Source of the DNA: Novosphingobium sp. 28-62-57
GTDB taxonomy: Bacteria > Pseudomonadota > Alphaproteobacteria > Sphingomonadales > Sphingomonadaceae
DNA length: 64,000 nt
NCBI GenBank assembly: GCA_002256985.1
Contig: NCGO01000009.1
Span: forward strand, 62,001 to 126,000
Reading direction: 5' to 3'
Below are positions 18,118 through 27,461 of the stretch, piece by piece. The translations under genes and the position numbers were made by a program. The notes under the pieces are model-generated. The model ran no database searches. It was not told the DNA's origin and worked only from the letters and a program-made list of their open reading frames with translations. Positions within the stretch are counted from its first letter, which is position 1. Each line of letters begins with the position of its first letter.

Positions 18118-19527
18118 TCAGATCACCGCGCTGATCGCCCAGACCACGCCGACCAGCAGGAACACGCCCGCCACATCCAGCGCAAACCCGGCCTTGACCA
18201 TCGCGCGCATCGAACAATGCCCGGTCGCCCAGGCCAACGCATTCGGCCCGGTTCCGGCAGGCAGCATGAAGCCCCATGTTGCGGCAAAGGCGGCGGGCAG
18301 GGCCAGCAGGATCGGGTCTGCTCCCAATGCAGCCACCAGCGCTGCGATCACGGGCAAGATCCCGCTGGCCGCCGCGATATTGCTGGCAAATTCGGTCACG
18401 ATGATCACGAATGCTACCAGCACCAGCGCCACAATCGGCAGCGGCACGTTGGCAAGGGGGAGCAGCATTTCGCCCATCCATTTGGTCAGGCCGCTGTCGG
18501 TCATGCCCATGGCCATGGCAAGGCCACCGCCGAACATCAGCACCACGTCCCACGGCGCGCGGTTGGCTTCAGGCCATGTCAGCATCGGCCGCCCCGTCCC
18601 GTCTGGCAGCACGAACAGCACGAGGCCCGCAATCGCTGCCACCGTGCCATCGGTAAACCCGCCTGCGGGAAACCAGCTTTCGATCACCGGCTGGAATACC
18701 CACGCCAGAAACGCCAGCACCACCACCGGCACCAGCCGCTGTTCAGCCACGGTCCACTGCGTGGCTTGGGCGATGGCGGCGCGCGCTGCTGCAGGATCAA
18801 AACTGTCCGCCTGAAGCTTTTGTACGCGTGAAATGATCCAGGCCGCCAGTGGCACGGCCAGCAACACAATCGGCACACCATAGAGGGCCCACTGCAGGAA
18901 CGTGATGCGCACCCCCAGCGCGGTCTCGATCAGGCCCGCCGCAATCGCATTGGTAGGCGTGCCGATCAACGTGCCAAGGCCGCCGATAGAGGCCGCAAAG
19001 GCAATTCCCATTGGCAGCGCGCCCGCCATACCGGAAGTTTCGCCCTCCTCGATGCCCCCTGCGCGCAACATGGCAATCGCCATCGGCATCATGATCAGTG
19101 CAGTGGAGGTATTGGAAATGAAGCTCGACAGCACCGCTGTCGCCATCATCACGCCCATCAGCAATTGCCACGGTTTCGTGCCTGCCAGCCCCATGATGAA
19201 CAGCGCCAGCCGCCGGTGCAGCCCGGTGCGTTCAATCGCCAGAGCCAGAAACGCCCCGCCAATGAACAGGAAAATGATCGACGAGTAGTATGAACTTGCC
19301 GTCTTGTTGGCATTGGCCACACCGGTCAACGGCAGCACCAGAAACGGCAACAACGCCGTGGCCGAAAGCGGCAGGGCCTCGGTCATCCAACACGCCGCCA
19401 TCCACCACACCAGCCCCGCCGCGCTCCACCCGGCATCGGGCATTCCAGCAGGCGCGGCGACCAGTTGCGTCACCGCAAACCCCAGCGGCCCCGCCCAAAG
19501 CCCTATCCTGCGCGCATCCAATGCCAA
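18118..19527 (-). CDS. SLC13/DASS-family anion transporter
   Basis: A 469-residue membrane protein with about 12 helices and the two repeated SNT-type motifs of the divalent anion:sodium symporter family: SFISNTSTALIMMPMA and TEFASNIAAASGILPV, plus GTPTNAIAAG in the first half. Substrates in the family are dicarboxylates (succinate, malate) or sulfate. The nearby sulfate-assimilation operon makes sulfate possible, but this is only context. The start is a TTG at 19527 with GGGGGACAGG just upstream; no ATG is well placed. Confidence 0.85.
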   Translation of the reverse strand: MALDARRIGLWAGPLGFAVTQLVAAPAGMPDAGWSAAGLVWWMAACWMTEALPLSATALLPFLVLPLTGVANANKTASSYYSSIIFLFIGGAFLALAIERTGLHRRLALFIMGLAGTKPWQLLMGVMMATAVLSSFISNTSTALIMMPMAIAMLRAGGIEEGETSGMAGALPMGIAFAASIGGLGTLIGTPTNAIAAGLIETALGVRITFLQWALYGVPIVLLAVPLAAWIISRVQKLQADSFDPAAARAAIAQATQWTVAEQRLVPVVVLAFLAWVFQPVIESWFPAGGFTDGTVAAIAGLVLFVLPDGTGRPMLTWPEANRAPWDVVLMFGGGLAMAMGMTDSGLTKWMGEMLLPLANVPLPIVALVLVAFVIIVTEFASNIAAASGILPVIAALVAALGADPILLALPAAFAATWGFMLPAGTGPNALAWATGHCSMRAMVKAGFALDVAGVFLLVGVVWAISAVI

Positions 19528-19631
19528 TTGCCTGTCCCCCGTAGGGTGACGACTAGCAGAGCGTTGGGTTGGCTGGCAAACTTAGTTCAGCTAACCTTCG
19601 CGTTCCGAGGCTCACAAAAACGCAAAAAGTT

Positions 19632-19704
19632 CCGTTCGTGTCGAGCGAAGTCGAGACATCCCCGCGCTCAGCAAGCGTGTCTCGACTTCGCGCGACACGA
19701 ACGG
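19632..19704. terminator. Palindromic element with flanking T/A tracts, family C
   Basis: Arms at 19632-19658 and 19678-19704, based on GTTCGTGTCGAGCGAAGTCG, form a long stem with a few mismatches. The right side is followed by ATTTTT and the left side, read on the other strand, by a TTTTT run. It sits downstream of cysH and upstream of the SLC13 gene, so a bidirectional terminator or REP-like element is likely. Confidence 0.6.
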
Positions 19705-19727
19705 ATTTTTCGCAAAACGGGAAGGCC

Positions 19728-20528
19728 TCAGAAAACCGGATCATATCCCGGCGGCAGTTCATCGCCCGGTGTTTTGCCGTCGGTGGGCGTATGAATTCCG
19801 CATTCCACCTTGTCCCAGCCCTTCCACCGGCCCGAACGCGGGTCTTCGCCCGGCGCAACCTTGCTGGTGCAGGGCGCGCAGCCGATTGAGGGGTAACCCT
19901 GCGCCACCAGCGGGTGTGCGGGCAGATTATGCTCCACAAAATAGGCCGCAAGCGCGTCCTTGTCCCACGATGCCAGCGGGTTGATCTTCAGCCGCCCTTG
20001 CGCGTCCGAATGGTCGATCTCGAAGCGCGGCAGGCCCGCGCGCGTCTTGGACTGGAAGCCCTTGCGGCCGGTCAACGAGGCATCGAAGCGCAGCAGCGCC
20101 TTGGCCAGCGGCTCTACCTTGCGGATTTCGCAGCAACCATCCGGGTCCCACGACCACCGCAGCCCGTTCTCATCCTTCTTGGCAATGGCCTCGGGATCGG
20201 GTTCGATGATCTGGAGATTGGTCATCCCCAGAAAAGCGATCAGCTCATCACGATAGGCCACTGTTTCGGGAAAGTGCTTGCCCGTTTCCAGAAACAGCAC
20301 CGGCACCGATGGATCAACCTCGGCAATAAGGTGAAGCAATACAGCGCTTTCTGCGCCAAAGCTCGAAACCACCGCAAGATCACCGGCCAGCCCGTCACGG
20401 ATCACCGAACGCAGCATTTCCTGCGTGTCGCTGCCCCGGAACAACTGGTTCAGGCGGATCGCATCCGTTTCGACGAAGCGCGGGCGCGCGTCGATCAGGT
20501 CGATCTTGCGGTTGACGGTGCTGGTCAT
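19728..20528 (-). CDS. cysH: Adenylylsulfate (APS) reductase, CysH family
   Basis: A 266-residue reductase that turns activated sulfate into sulfite using thioredoxin. The PP-loop region is VSSFGAESAVLLHL. The cysteine pairs C132-C133 (DGCCEIRK) and C217/C220 (GCAPC) are the four ligands of the 4Fe-4S cluster that marks APS-type enzymes, and the catalytic cysteine is C243 in ECGIH. So the enzyme probably uses APS rather than PAPS. The ATG at 20528 has TTGAGGA upstream. It is the last gene of cobA-DUF2849-cysI-DUF934-cysH. Confidence 0.93.
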   Translation of the reverse strand: MTSTVNRKIDLIDARPRFVETDAIRLNQLFRGSDTQEMLRSVIRDGLAGDLAVVSSFGAESAVLLHLIAEVDPSVPVLFLETGKHFPETVAYRDELIAFLGMTNLQIIEPDPEAIAKKDENGLRWSWDPDGCCEIRKVEPLAKALLRFDASLTGRKGFQSKTRAGLPRFEIDHSDAQGRLKINPLASWDKDALAAYFVEHNLPAHPLVAQGYPSIGCAPCTSKVAPGEDPRSGRWKGWDKVECGIHTPTDGKTPGDELPPGYDPVF

Positions 20529-20539
20529 GTCATCTGTCC

Positions 20540-20971
20540 TCAAGCCGGATGGCGCTTCGCCCAGATTGCCGGGCGGCCATCAACGGTCTTCTGGTAAACC
20601 TCCGGCCATGTGCCAAAGGCCTGTTCGGCAGCTTCGGAACTGATCGGCTGGTTGGGGGCAAAGCTGTCAAACCCGCAGCGGCGCATGTGGCTCAACTGGT
20701 CCAGCAGCACATCGCCCACCGCGCGCAATTCACCGGCATAGCCATGTTCGCGCAGGATCCGCGCCGCCGAATAGCCGCGCCCATCGGTATAGGCCGGGAA
20801 GTTCACCTCAACCAACGCGATCCGGTCAAGATGCGGCAACAGCAGGCGGGCATCGTCGCCCGGCTCGATCCGCACGGCAGTCGCGTTGCTCTGGTCGGCA
20901 AAAGCATCCACCGTTACCGCCGGATCAGCTACCGGCTCGTCTGCGCGATAGCGCAAGTTCTGCTCAACCAT
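20540..20971 (-). CDS. DUF934 protein of the sulfate-assimilation operon
   Basis: A 143-residue protein matching DUF934 (oxidoreductase-associated), with the conserved core VEVNFPAYTDGRGYSAARIL, followed by LREHGYAGELRAVGDVLLDQ and MRRCGFDSFA. It is nearly always found between the ferredoxin-type sulfite/nitrite reductase gene and cysH. Its job is not established; electron delivery or assembly for CysI has been suggested. The ATG overlaps the end of cysI by 8 bases, and cysH starts 11 bases on. Confidence 0.88.
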   Translation of the reverse strand: MVEQNLRYRADEPVADPAVTVDAFADQSNATAVRIEPGDDARLLLPHLDRIALVEVNFPAYTDGRGYSAARILREHGYAGELRAVGDVLLDQLSHMRRCGFDSFAPNQPISSEAAEQAFGTWPEVYQKTVDGRPAIWAKRHPA

Positions 20972-22616
20972 GGGCCGGCTCCTTGGCATAGATCGCCTCC
21001 TTGAACGGCGCCATGCCGATGCGGCGATATGTATCGACGAAACGCTCACCCTCCGCGCGGTGTGCGAGATAAACGTCGGTGGCCTTCTCCACTGCATCCA
21101 CCACACCGTCTTCGCTAAAGCCGGGGCCGGTGATCTGGCCGAGCGAGGTATCCGCGCCTTCACAGCCGCCCAGCGAAAGCTGGTAGTTCTCCACGCCCTT
21201 CTTATCCACGCCGAGGATGCCGATGTGGCCTGCATGGTGGTGCCCGCAGGCATTGATGCAGCCCGAAATCTTCAGCTTCAGCTCGCCCAGATCGCGCTGG
21301 CGGCCAAGGTCGGCAAAGCGGTTCGAAATCTTCTGCGCCAGCGGGATCGACCGCGCATTGGCCAGCGCGCAGTAATCCAGCCCCGGACAAGCGATGATAT
21401 CGCCGATCAGATCAAGGTTCGCCGCTGCCAGCCCCGCTTCATCCAGCTTCTGCCAGATGCCATAGAGATCAGCCTTCTTCACATGCGGCAGCACGATGTT
21501 CTGCGCATGCGTCACGCGCAATTCGTCGAACGAATGGTCGCGAGCCAGATCGGCCATCAGCCGGATCTGATCGGCCGTCGCATCGCCCGGAATGCCGCCG
21601 GTTGGCTTCAGGCTGATGTTGACGATGGCATAGCCCGGCTGCTTGTGCGCATGGACATTCTGATCCACCCACAGCGCGAAATCGGGATCGGACAAGTCCA
21701 GCTCGTCCGAAGCGCCCACCTCAAAGCCCGGCTGCTCGAAGAAGCCCTTGATCCGCTCCAGTTCCTCCGCAGGCGGCTCAAGCCCCAGCGTCAGGATATG
21801 CGCGAACTCTTCCTCCACCTGACGGCGGTATTCCGCCGCGCCAATCTCATGGACCAGGATCTTGATACGCGCCTTGTACTTGTTGTCGCGGCGGCCATAG
21901 CGGTTGTAGACGCGAAGGCACGCTTCCAGATAGCTGATCATCTGCAGCGCAGGCACGAACTCTGCAATCACCGGCGCGATCATCGGCGTGCGGCCCATGC
22001 CGCCGCCTGCGTGAAACTTGCAGCCGATCTCGCCCGCGTCGTTCTTCACCAGCTGGATGCCGATGTCGTGCAGCCGCATCGCCGCGCGGTCAGTCTCGCT
22101 GGCGATGATCGCAATCTTGAACTTGCGCGGCAGGTAATCGAACTCCGGGTGGAAGGTCGACCACTGGCGCAGCAGCTCGGCATAGGGGCGCGGATCGGTC
22201 AACTCGTCCGCCGCAGCGCCGGCAAACTGATCAGACGTCGTGTTGCGGATGCAGTTGCCGCTGGTCTGGATCGCGTGCATCTCCACCGTCGCCAGCTCGG
22301 CCAGAATATTCGGCGCGTCCGACAGCTTGATCCAGTTGTACTGGATATTCTGCCGCGTGGTGAAGTGGCCGTAACCCCGGTCATACTTGTCGGCAATATC
22401 GCCCAGCAGCCGCATCTGGCGACTGTTCAGCGTGCCATAGGGGATCGCCACCCGCAGCATATAGGCATGCAATTGCAGGTACAGCCCGTTCTTCAGCCGC
22501 AACGGCTTGAACTGGTCCTCGGTCAGGTCACCCGCCAGACGGCGCTCCACCTGTCCGCGAAATTCCGCCACACGGGCGTCGACCATCGAACGGTCATATT
22601 GATCGTACTGATACAT
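20964..22616 (-). CDS. cysI: Sulfite reductase hemoprotein (nitrite/sulfite reductase family)
   Basis: A 550-residue siroheme and 4Fe-4S enzyme reducing sulfite to sulfide in six electrons. The cluster ligands are C410 and C416 (CPGLDYCALANAR) and C453 and C457 (SGCINACGHHHAG); the last cysteine bridges to siroheme. It has two ferredoxin-like half domains and the substrate-binding stretch GRTPMIAPVIAEFV. It could be taken for an assimilatory nitrite reductase by family alone, but the operon with cysH and cobA makes sulfite the likely substrate. Confidence 0.92.
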   Translation of the reverse strand: MYQYDQYDRSMVDARVAEFRGQVERRLAGDLTEDQFKPLRLKNGLYLQLHAYMLRVAIPYGTLNSRQMRLLGDIADKYDRGYGHFTTRQNIQYNWIKLSDAPNILAELATVEMHAIQTSGNCIRNTTSDQFAGAAADELTDPRPYAELLRQWSTFHPEFDYLPRKFKIAIIASETDRAAMRLHDIGIQLVKNDAGEIGCKFHAGGGMGRTPMIAPVIAEFVPALQMISYLEACLRVYNRYGRRDNKYKARIKILVHEIGAAEYRRQVEEEFAHILTLGLEPPAEELERIKGFFEQPGFEVGASDELDLSDPDFALWVDQNVHAHKQPGYAIVNISLKPTGGIPGDATADQIRLMADLARDHSFDELRVTHAQNIVLPHVKKADLYGIWQKLDEAGLAAANLDLIGDIIACPGLDYCALANARSIPLAQKISNRFADLGRQRDLGELKLKISGCINACGHHHAGHIGILGVDKKGVENYQLSLGGCEGADTSLGQITGPGFSEDGVVDAVEKATDVYLAHRAEGERFVDTYRRIGMAPFKEAIYAKEPAHG

Positions 22617-22617
22617 C

Positions 22618-22914
22618 TCAGATCACCCAGTTTCCCGCCGCAGGATCGGCAGGCTTGAGAGAAAGGTCGAGCCGCACCGTGGGGCCAAGCGCCCGGATGC
22701 GGTCCTTGATATGTGCCGGGCGCACGCCTTCGTCGGTGCGCGTCGCTTCGATCACTTGCGTGTCGGTGACGATCTGTTTGGCGTTCTCGCGCGCGATCAC
22801 TGCCTCGGCGTGTTCGCCCGCCTCCACCGCATCGTTGACATGGCGCGACCAGCCATCGCCGGTCCACCACACCACATCGCCGGTGCGCAGATCGCTTGCG
22901 GTAATGATCTTCAT
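22618..22914 (-). CDS. DUF2849 small protein
   Basis: A 98-residue soluble protein of the DUF2849 type (MKIITASDLRTGDVVWWTGD at the start, RPAHIKDRIRALGPTVRLDL near the end), typically found between cobA/cysG and cysI in alphaproteobacteria. Biochemical function is unknown; the constant partnership suggests a role in sulfite reductase assembly or regulation. The ATG overlaps the cobA stop by 4 bases, and cysI follows after 1 base. Confidence 0.88.
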   Translation of the reverse strand: MKIITASDLRTGDVVWWTGDGWSRHVNDAVEAGEHAEAVIARENAKQIVTDTQVIEATRTDEGVRPAHIKDRIRALGPTVRLDLSLKPADPAAGNWVI

Positions 22915-23681
22915 TGCGCCGACTCCAAAACTTGCTTCAATTCCATCATGTCTCCCCGGCCCGCCACATCGCCGATCACGATGAGGGCAGGGCTCTTGAC
23001 CTTGTTGTCCGCCACCAGCGGCCCCAGCGCAGCCAGCGCGCCGCGCAAAACCCGCATCTGCGGACGGCTGGCGTTCTCGATCACCGCCACTGGCATCGCG
23101 GGCGAAAGCCCGTCCGCCATCAGCTTTTCGGCAATCGCGTCTACCGTTGCCACGCCCATATAGATCACCAGCGTCCGGCCAACGCCTGCAAGCCCGGCCC
23201 AGTTCTGCTCGGTCAATCCCTTGCACTGCCCGGCCACAAACGTGACGATGCTGGCCGCATCACGGTGCGTAAGCGGGATCATGGCCGAAGCCGCCGCCCC
23301 CATCGCCGCGCTCACGCCCGGCACCACCTGCACCGGCACGCCCGCTGCAAAGCAATCCTCGGCCTCTTCGCCGCCGCGCCCGAACACGAACGGATCGCCG
23401 CCCTTCAGCCGCACCACATCGTTCCCGGCCAAAGCTTCGCGCACCAGCAGCGCGTTGATCTCTTCCTGCCGCATCGTGTGGCGCGACCGCTGCTTGGCCA
23501 CGCTGATCATCCGGCACCCCTTGGGCGCCATCGCCAGGATCGATGGATCAACCAGCCCATCGTGCACCAGCACGCGCGCATTCATCACCAGCCGCGCGGC
23601 CCGCAGCGTCAGCAGGTCGGCATCACCGGGGCCAGCACCCACCAGGAACACGGTTCCGATTCTGTCACAGGGATTTGTCAT
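22911..23681 (-). CDS. cobA: Uroporphyrinogen-III C-methyltransferase (SUMT)
   Basis: A 256-residue SAM-dependent enzyme making precorrin-2, the precursor of siroheme. Family motifs are visible: VFLVGAGPGDADLLTLRA at the N-terminus, VRLKGGDPFVFGRGGEE in the middle, and VVPGVSA, followed by PLTHRDAAS. It lacks the CysG dehydrogenase/chelatase half, so the later siroheme steps must be encoded elsewhere. As first gene of the sulfate-assimilation operon it supplies siroheme to CysI. Confidence 0.92.
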   Translation of the reverse strand: MTNPCDRIGTVFLVGAGPGDADLLTLRAARLVMNARVLVHDGLVDPSILAMAPKGCRMISVAKQRSRHTMRQEEINALLVREALAGNDVVRLKGGDPFVFGRGGEEAEDCFAAGVPVQVVPGVSAAMGAAASAMIPLTHRDAASIVTFVAGQCKGLTEQNWAGLAGVGRTLVIYMGVATVDAIAEKLMADGLSPAMPVAVIENASRPQMRVLRGALAALGPLVADNKVKSPALIVIGDVAGRGDMMELKQVLESAQ

Positions 23682-23779
23682 GAAGCGCAGATGGGCGTGC
23701 CTGTGCCAACCTGCCAGCGAGAAACCTTTGTCCCCCGCCTAGATCAGCTTTAGCGCTGCTAAGGAGCAACCTACGAAGA

Positions 23780-23923
23780 CCCGTCACCCTGAACTTGTTT
23801 CAGGGTCCATCCATCGTCTGAAGCGGTGGTGGCCGGGTAACAACTACGCTCGCAGGTTGCTTCTCTCAACCGCGCCCAGCGCTTAAGGAGAGATGGACCC
23901 TGAAACAAGTTCAGGGTGACGGG
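23780..23923. repeat. Long perfect inverted repeat, family A copy 1
   Basis: A 31-base left arm at 23780-23810 (begins CCCGTCACCCTGAACTTG) is the exact reverse complement of the right arm at 23893-23923, around an 82-base spacer. The left arm is identical to that of another copy at 46018-46048. It lies between mscS and cobA, both on the minus strand. Confidence 0.9.
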
Positions 23924-23936
23924 AACTCTAGGAAAA

Positions 23937-24860
23937 TCAATCCCCCTCAGCTCCCCGCGTCCCCACCGCCGCCGCCAGCGCGCGCAAACCAGCGCTATCC
24001 TTCAAATTCACGTCCGATTGCGGAAAGGGGATTTCCACTCCGTGCTCCTTGAACAGCCGCCACACGCGCCACAGCACGTCCGATTTCACATTGCCCACGC
24101 CGCCTTCGGGATCATCGATCCACACGATCATCGTCATGTCGATGCTGCTCGCGCCAAACCCGCTCAGCAGCACGCCGGGTGAGGGGAAGGGCAGAACCCG
24201 CGGCGTGGAATTGATCGCCTCCAGCAGCAGCTTTTCCACTTTGTCCAGATCGCTGCCATAGGCCACGCCGATCGGGATATTGATCGCCACCTCGCGCGAT
24301 GAATAGGACCAGTTCTCCACCTGCTGCGTCATCAGGTTTTCGTTCGGAATCAGATACTCACGATTATCGCGCGTGGTGACGGACACCGCGCGGATGCCGA
24401 TCTTCTTGACCTCGCCAAATGAATTGCCCTTGCCATCGTTCACCGCAATCACATCACCCGGCTTGATCGACCTGTCCATCAGCAGGATGATCCCGGCGAT
24501 CAGATTGCCGAAGGTTTTTTGCAGACCAAACCCGATGGCAAGGCCAAACGCGCCCGAAAACACCGTCAGCGCGGTCAGGCTGATGCCCAAAACGTCGATC
24601 GCAACAAAGAATGATATGCCCCACACCACGATGGTAGCGATCTTTTCACCCAGCAATTGCTGCGTGCGGTCAAGACTGTCGATCCGCCGTAGCAACCGCC
24701 TGGCAAACTTGGCCAGCAACCGTGCAAAGGCGATCACCAGAATGACCACGATCACGATGCGCAGCGCACCCCAGACAGATATGTGATACGTGCCAAGATC
24801 AAAGCCGATTTCGTTCAAAGCTTTGACAGCACGCGCCACTTGATCGCCAAACCCGGTCAT
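23937..24860 (-). CDS. mscS: MscS-family mechanosensitive channel
   Basis: A 307-residue small-conductance channel: three N-terminal helices, with the pore helix region FSGAFGLAIGFGLQKTFGNL rich in Gly/Ala, followed by the beta domain (GDVIAVNDGKGNSFGEVKKI) and a C-terminal mixed domain. It releases solutes on osmotic downshift. The ATG overlaps the metC stop by 4 bases, so it is translated with metC although the two have no obvious functional link. Confidence 0.9.
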   Translation of the reverse strand: MTGFGDQVARAVKALNEIGFDLGTYHISVWGALRIVIVVILVIAFARLLAKFARRLLRRIDSLDRTQQLLGEKIATIVVWGISFFVAIDVLGISLTALTVFSGAFGLAIGFGLQKTFGNLIAGIILLMDRSIKPGDVIAVNDGKGNSFGEVKKIGIRAVSVTTRDNREYLIPNENLMTQQVENWSYSSREVAINIPIGVAYGSDLDKVEKLLLEAINSTPRVLPFPSPGVLLSGFGASSIDMTMIVWIDDPEGGVGNVKSDVLWRVWRLFKEHGVEIPFPQSDVNLKDSAGLRALAAAVGTRGAEGD

Positions 24861-26098
24861 GCCTGCCCCTCATGCGCTGCCCAGATAGAAAGCCCGCGCT
24901 CCAGATCGGCTATCAGATCCGCCGTATCTTCCAGCCCGATTGACAGCCGAACCCCGAAGCGGTCATCCGGTTCCATGCCCTTGAGCGGCCAAGCGCTAGC
25001 CGTGCGGATGCTGGCGGGATCGACCGGCGTGGCAAGGCTCTCAAACCCGCCCCATGAATAGCCGATGCCGAACAATTGCAACGCATCGATCAGGGCATCA
25101 CGCGCCGCACTCGTTCCGCCTTTCAACACAAAGCTGAACAGCCCGCACCCGCCGGTAAAGTCTCGCTTCCAAAGGTCGTGCCCCGGTGATCCCGGCAACA
25201 TCGGGCACAGCACCCGCGCCACTTCGGGCCGCGCTTCCAGCCACTGTGCAATGGCCAGCGCCGAAGCGGTCTCCGCCTCCAACCGCAGATTCATCGTGCG
25301 CAGGCCGCGCAGCATCAGCGATGCATCGTCGGGCGAAACCACATTGCCCAACCCCTGCGCCCGCACCCGCAACTTGCGATACAACTCTTCGCCCGCGCTG
25401 GCAGAGCCCATCATGCAGTCCGAATGGCCGGAAACGTGCTTGGTCAGGCTCATGATGGAGATATCCACGCCCTTCGCCAACGCGGCAAAGCCCAAGGGCG
25501 AGGCCCAGGTATTGTCCAGCACAGACACGATCCCCCGCGCCCGAGCCGCCGCTGCCAGCGCCGGAATATCCTGCACTTCCATCGTCAAACTGCCGGGGCT
25601 TTCCAGCAAAACGCACCGCGTCCGCTCACAACAGGCAGCCTCGAAAGAGGCCAAGTCGGTTGGATCAAACCATCGCGTCTCCACCCCGAAATCCCGCAGC
25701 AACCCACGCCCCATCGCGCGGCTCGGCTCATAGGCATTGTCAGTCATCAACAGCACATCGCCGGGCCGCAACACGGTCAGCAAAACGCCCGCAATCGCCG
25801 CCACGCCGGAGGGGTAAAGCACCGTGCCAGAGGCCCCCGGCTCCAACTGCGTCAGCGCCTCAGCCAAAGCCCACTGCGTAGGCCCCCCACGCCGTCCATA
25901 ATAAAACCGCCCATCCTCGTTGGCAGGATGCGCCCTCAGAGCCGCCATATCGGAATAGAGATGCGTAGAAGCCCGCCAAACCGCCGGATTGACCACCGCC
26001 CCCGGATGCTCCGGCGTCCCGGTCCAAGCCTCACGCCGCCCGGCGAGCACACCGCGCGTTGCTGGGCCGAGGGCTTCGAAATCGTCAGAACTGCTCAT
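24857..26098 (-). CDS. metC: Cystathionine beta-lyase (PLP-dependent, Cys/Met metabolism family)
   Basis: A 413-residue PLP enzyme with the pattern RGGPTQWALAEALTQLEPGA, the PLP lysine in SIMSLTKHVSGHSD, and a C-terminal GYSWGGFESLATP, which is typical of cystathionine beta-lyases in this family. It converts cystathionine to homocysteine, pyruvate and ammonia. The start is at 26098 (MSSSDDFEALG); in-frame upstream starts lead only into unstructured sequence. Its place near the sulfur operon fits. Gamma-synthase or another family member is less likely but not excluded. Confidence 0.88.
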   Translation of the reverse strand: MSSSDDFEALGPATRGVLAGRREAWTGTPEHPGAVVNPAVWRASTHLYSDMAALRAHPANEDGRFYYGRRGGPTQWALAEALTQLEPGASGTVLYPSGVAAIAGVLLTVLRPGDVLLMTDNAYEPSRAMGRGLLRDFGVETRWFDPTDLASFEAACCERTRCVLLESPGSLTMEVQDIPALAAAARARGIVSVLDNTWASPLGFAALAKGVDISIMSLTKHVSGHSDCMMGSASAGEELYRKLRVRAQGLGNVVSPDDASLMLRGLRTMNLRLEAETASALAIAQWLEARPEVARVLCPMLPGSPGHDLWKRDFTGGCGLFSFVLKGGTSAARDALIDALQLFGIGYSWGGFESLATPVDPASIRTASAWPLKGMEPDDRFGVRLSIGLEDTADLIADLERGLSIWAAHEGQA

Positions 26099-26303
26099 GG
26101 TTGGGGGATAGCAGAGGGAAGGGGCGGGAGTCATGGGGTAAGGTGCTGCGATCGTTATTCGTTCTTCCCACCCCCGTGCTTCGTCATTCCCGCTATAACG
26201 TATCAAACGCACCAACCCAGATGCAGACGTCATCGTTTGCGATGGCAGGTATCAAGCTTCACGATGCCTCTCTTAGAAGTCGGCAATCGTGCTAAACATT
26301 CGT

Positions 26304-27209
26304 CTAATCTGCGAAGCCATTAAAATGATCACGCTTTCTGACCCTTATGGCGGAAGCGTTCGCTTTGAAGTCCACGACAAGGGTGTGCTTCGTCGAGTCA
26401 TAGAGGTCAAAAATCTGGCATGTGTAATAAAATCTTCGATAGTTGGTCGGGGACATATATCTAGCGACCACAACAATAGATGCTTGATTGGGATGTTTAG
26501 CGAAATCCGTAGACTCAACCCGCTTTGTGTCGGAGAATTTGTCACCACTAAAAAGAGTTGTTTCCTGCCATCTGGCGTTATCTTCGCTAAAAAAGCCACG
26601 CATAACGTTAAGTATTCGGGGGGAGGGCCAATCCCCCTCAAGCATCTTAACGCAAACGGACAGGTTGTTAGCCGGAGCTTGGCCTACGTTGACGCTATCA
26701 ACATACACGCGAACGTGAACGTCATCGTTAGCCTGTATTATTTTGCTGACTTCCGCTTTGATTTTTATCCACGGTCTAACTTGGTACTCAAATGCTGTCT
26801 GAGCAATTTGGTTGGCTTTCTTTGTGGCGTTAAACGTAGTCCAGACCAGCGCGACACCAACGGCGCTTAAACCCATTCCTACGACAGCAGAGGCCCCCAT
26901 GATGAAAGCCCAAAGGGCGGATTGCTTCTGAGCAACAAGGTCTTGCTCATCACGCTCATAAGCGCGGTGTTCTTCGGTCTTCTTTGTCGCGCATTCATTC
27001 GGCTTTCTGAGGGCGATGACGCCGCAGGATTGCCTTATCTCCTGCCTCGTGTTTTCAGCATGATGGCGAGTCTCATCATAGGCCCTGCGTTGATACTCGG
27101 CGGATTTTGATTGCCCCCACACAATCACCGAGGCGGTAAGGACTACAGTCGCCAGAATGGCAGCTATCAGTCCAATCTTTGGTTTGTTGCGCCGATGGCT
27201 TGTAAACAT
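26304..27209 (-). CDS. Hypothetical two-helix membrane protein in AT-richer DNA
   Basis: A 301-residue protein of unknown family. Helix 1 is at about 12-31 (GLIAAILATVVLTASVIVWG); a charged, coiled-coil-like stretch with two cysteines follows; helix 2 is at about 98-123 (LWAFIMGASAVVGMGLSAVG); then comes a soluble C-terminal domain with beta-strand character (YQVRPWIKIKAEVSKI...). Proteins of this layout are common as cargo in variable regions. Base composition and codon use are visibly less GC-rich than the flanks, suggesting acquisition. It lies next to a duplicated gene fragment. Confidence 0.65.
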   Translation of the reverse strand: MFTSHRRNKPKIGLIAAILATVVLTASVIVWGQSKSAEYQRRAYDETRHHAENTRQEIRQSCGVIALRKPNECATKKTEEHRAYERDEQDLVAQKQSALWAFIMGASAVVGMGLSAVGVALVWTTFNATKKANQIAQTAFEYQVRPWIKIKAEVSKIIQANDDVHVRVYVDSVNVGQAPANNLSVCVKMLEGDWPSPRILNVMRGFFSEDNARWQETTLFSGDKFSDTKRVESTDFAKHPNQASIVVVARYMSPTNYRRFYYTCQIFDLYDSTKHTLVVDFKANASAIRVRKRDHFNGFAD

Positions 27210-27325
27210 TGAAATAAGGACACCGCTATAAATTTATCCTGCCTGATCTTGTTCCTGATATTCGGCTCAGAGTCCATCACGCCAATGTCAGCCAGCTTGC
27301 CGATCTGTTTTACCGATCCCCAAAC

Positions 27326-27450
27326 TCAAGCCATCCCCGTCTCCTTCGGCGTAGCCGGGTCCAACCCCCACTCACTCCACGATCCATCTTAGAGCGAAAC
27401 GTCCTCCTTGCCCATCAAATGCGCGGCGAAGATCAGCACTGTGGCAGTCA
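27326..27450 (-). pseudogene. Decayed duplicate of the sseA 3' end
   Basis: These 125 bases align without gaps to 27810-27934 (the 3' end of the sulfurtransferase gene) with 115 identities, at a fixed offset of 484 bases. In the copy the codon for the Tyr of SLYDGSW is TAA, an in-frame stop, so it cannot be functional. Similarity fades beyond 27450. It marks a past duplication or insertion between the two copies. Confidence 0.85.
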
Positions 27451-27461
27451 CTCCCATCTGC

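Noticed and set aside
20970-22658. Plus-strand frame of about 560 codons opposite cysI
   Set aside because: Shadow of the sulfite reductase gene, which has all cluster cysteines.
23780-23923. CRISPR array
   Set aside because: Only two inverted arms with one spacer; no series of direct repeats and no cas genes anywhere in the window.
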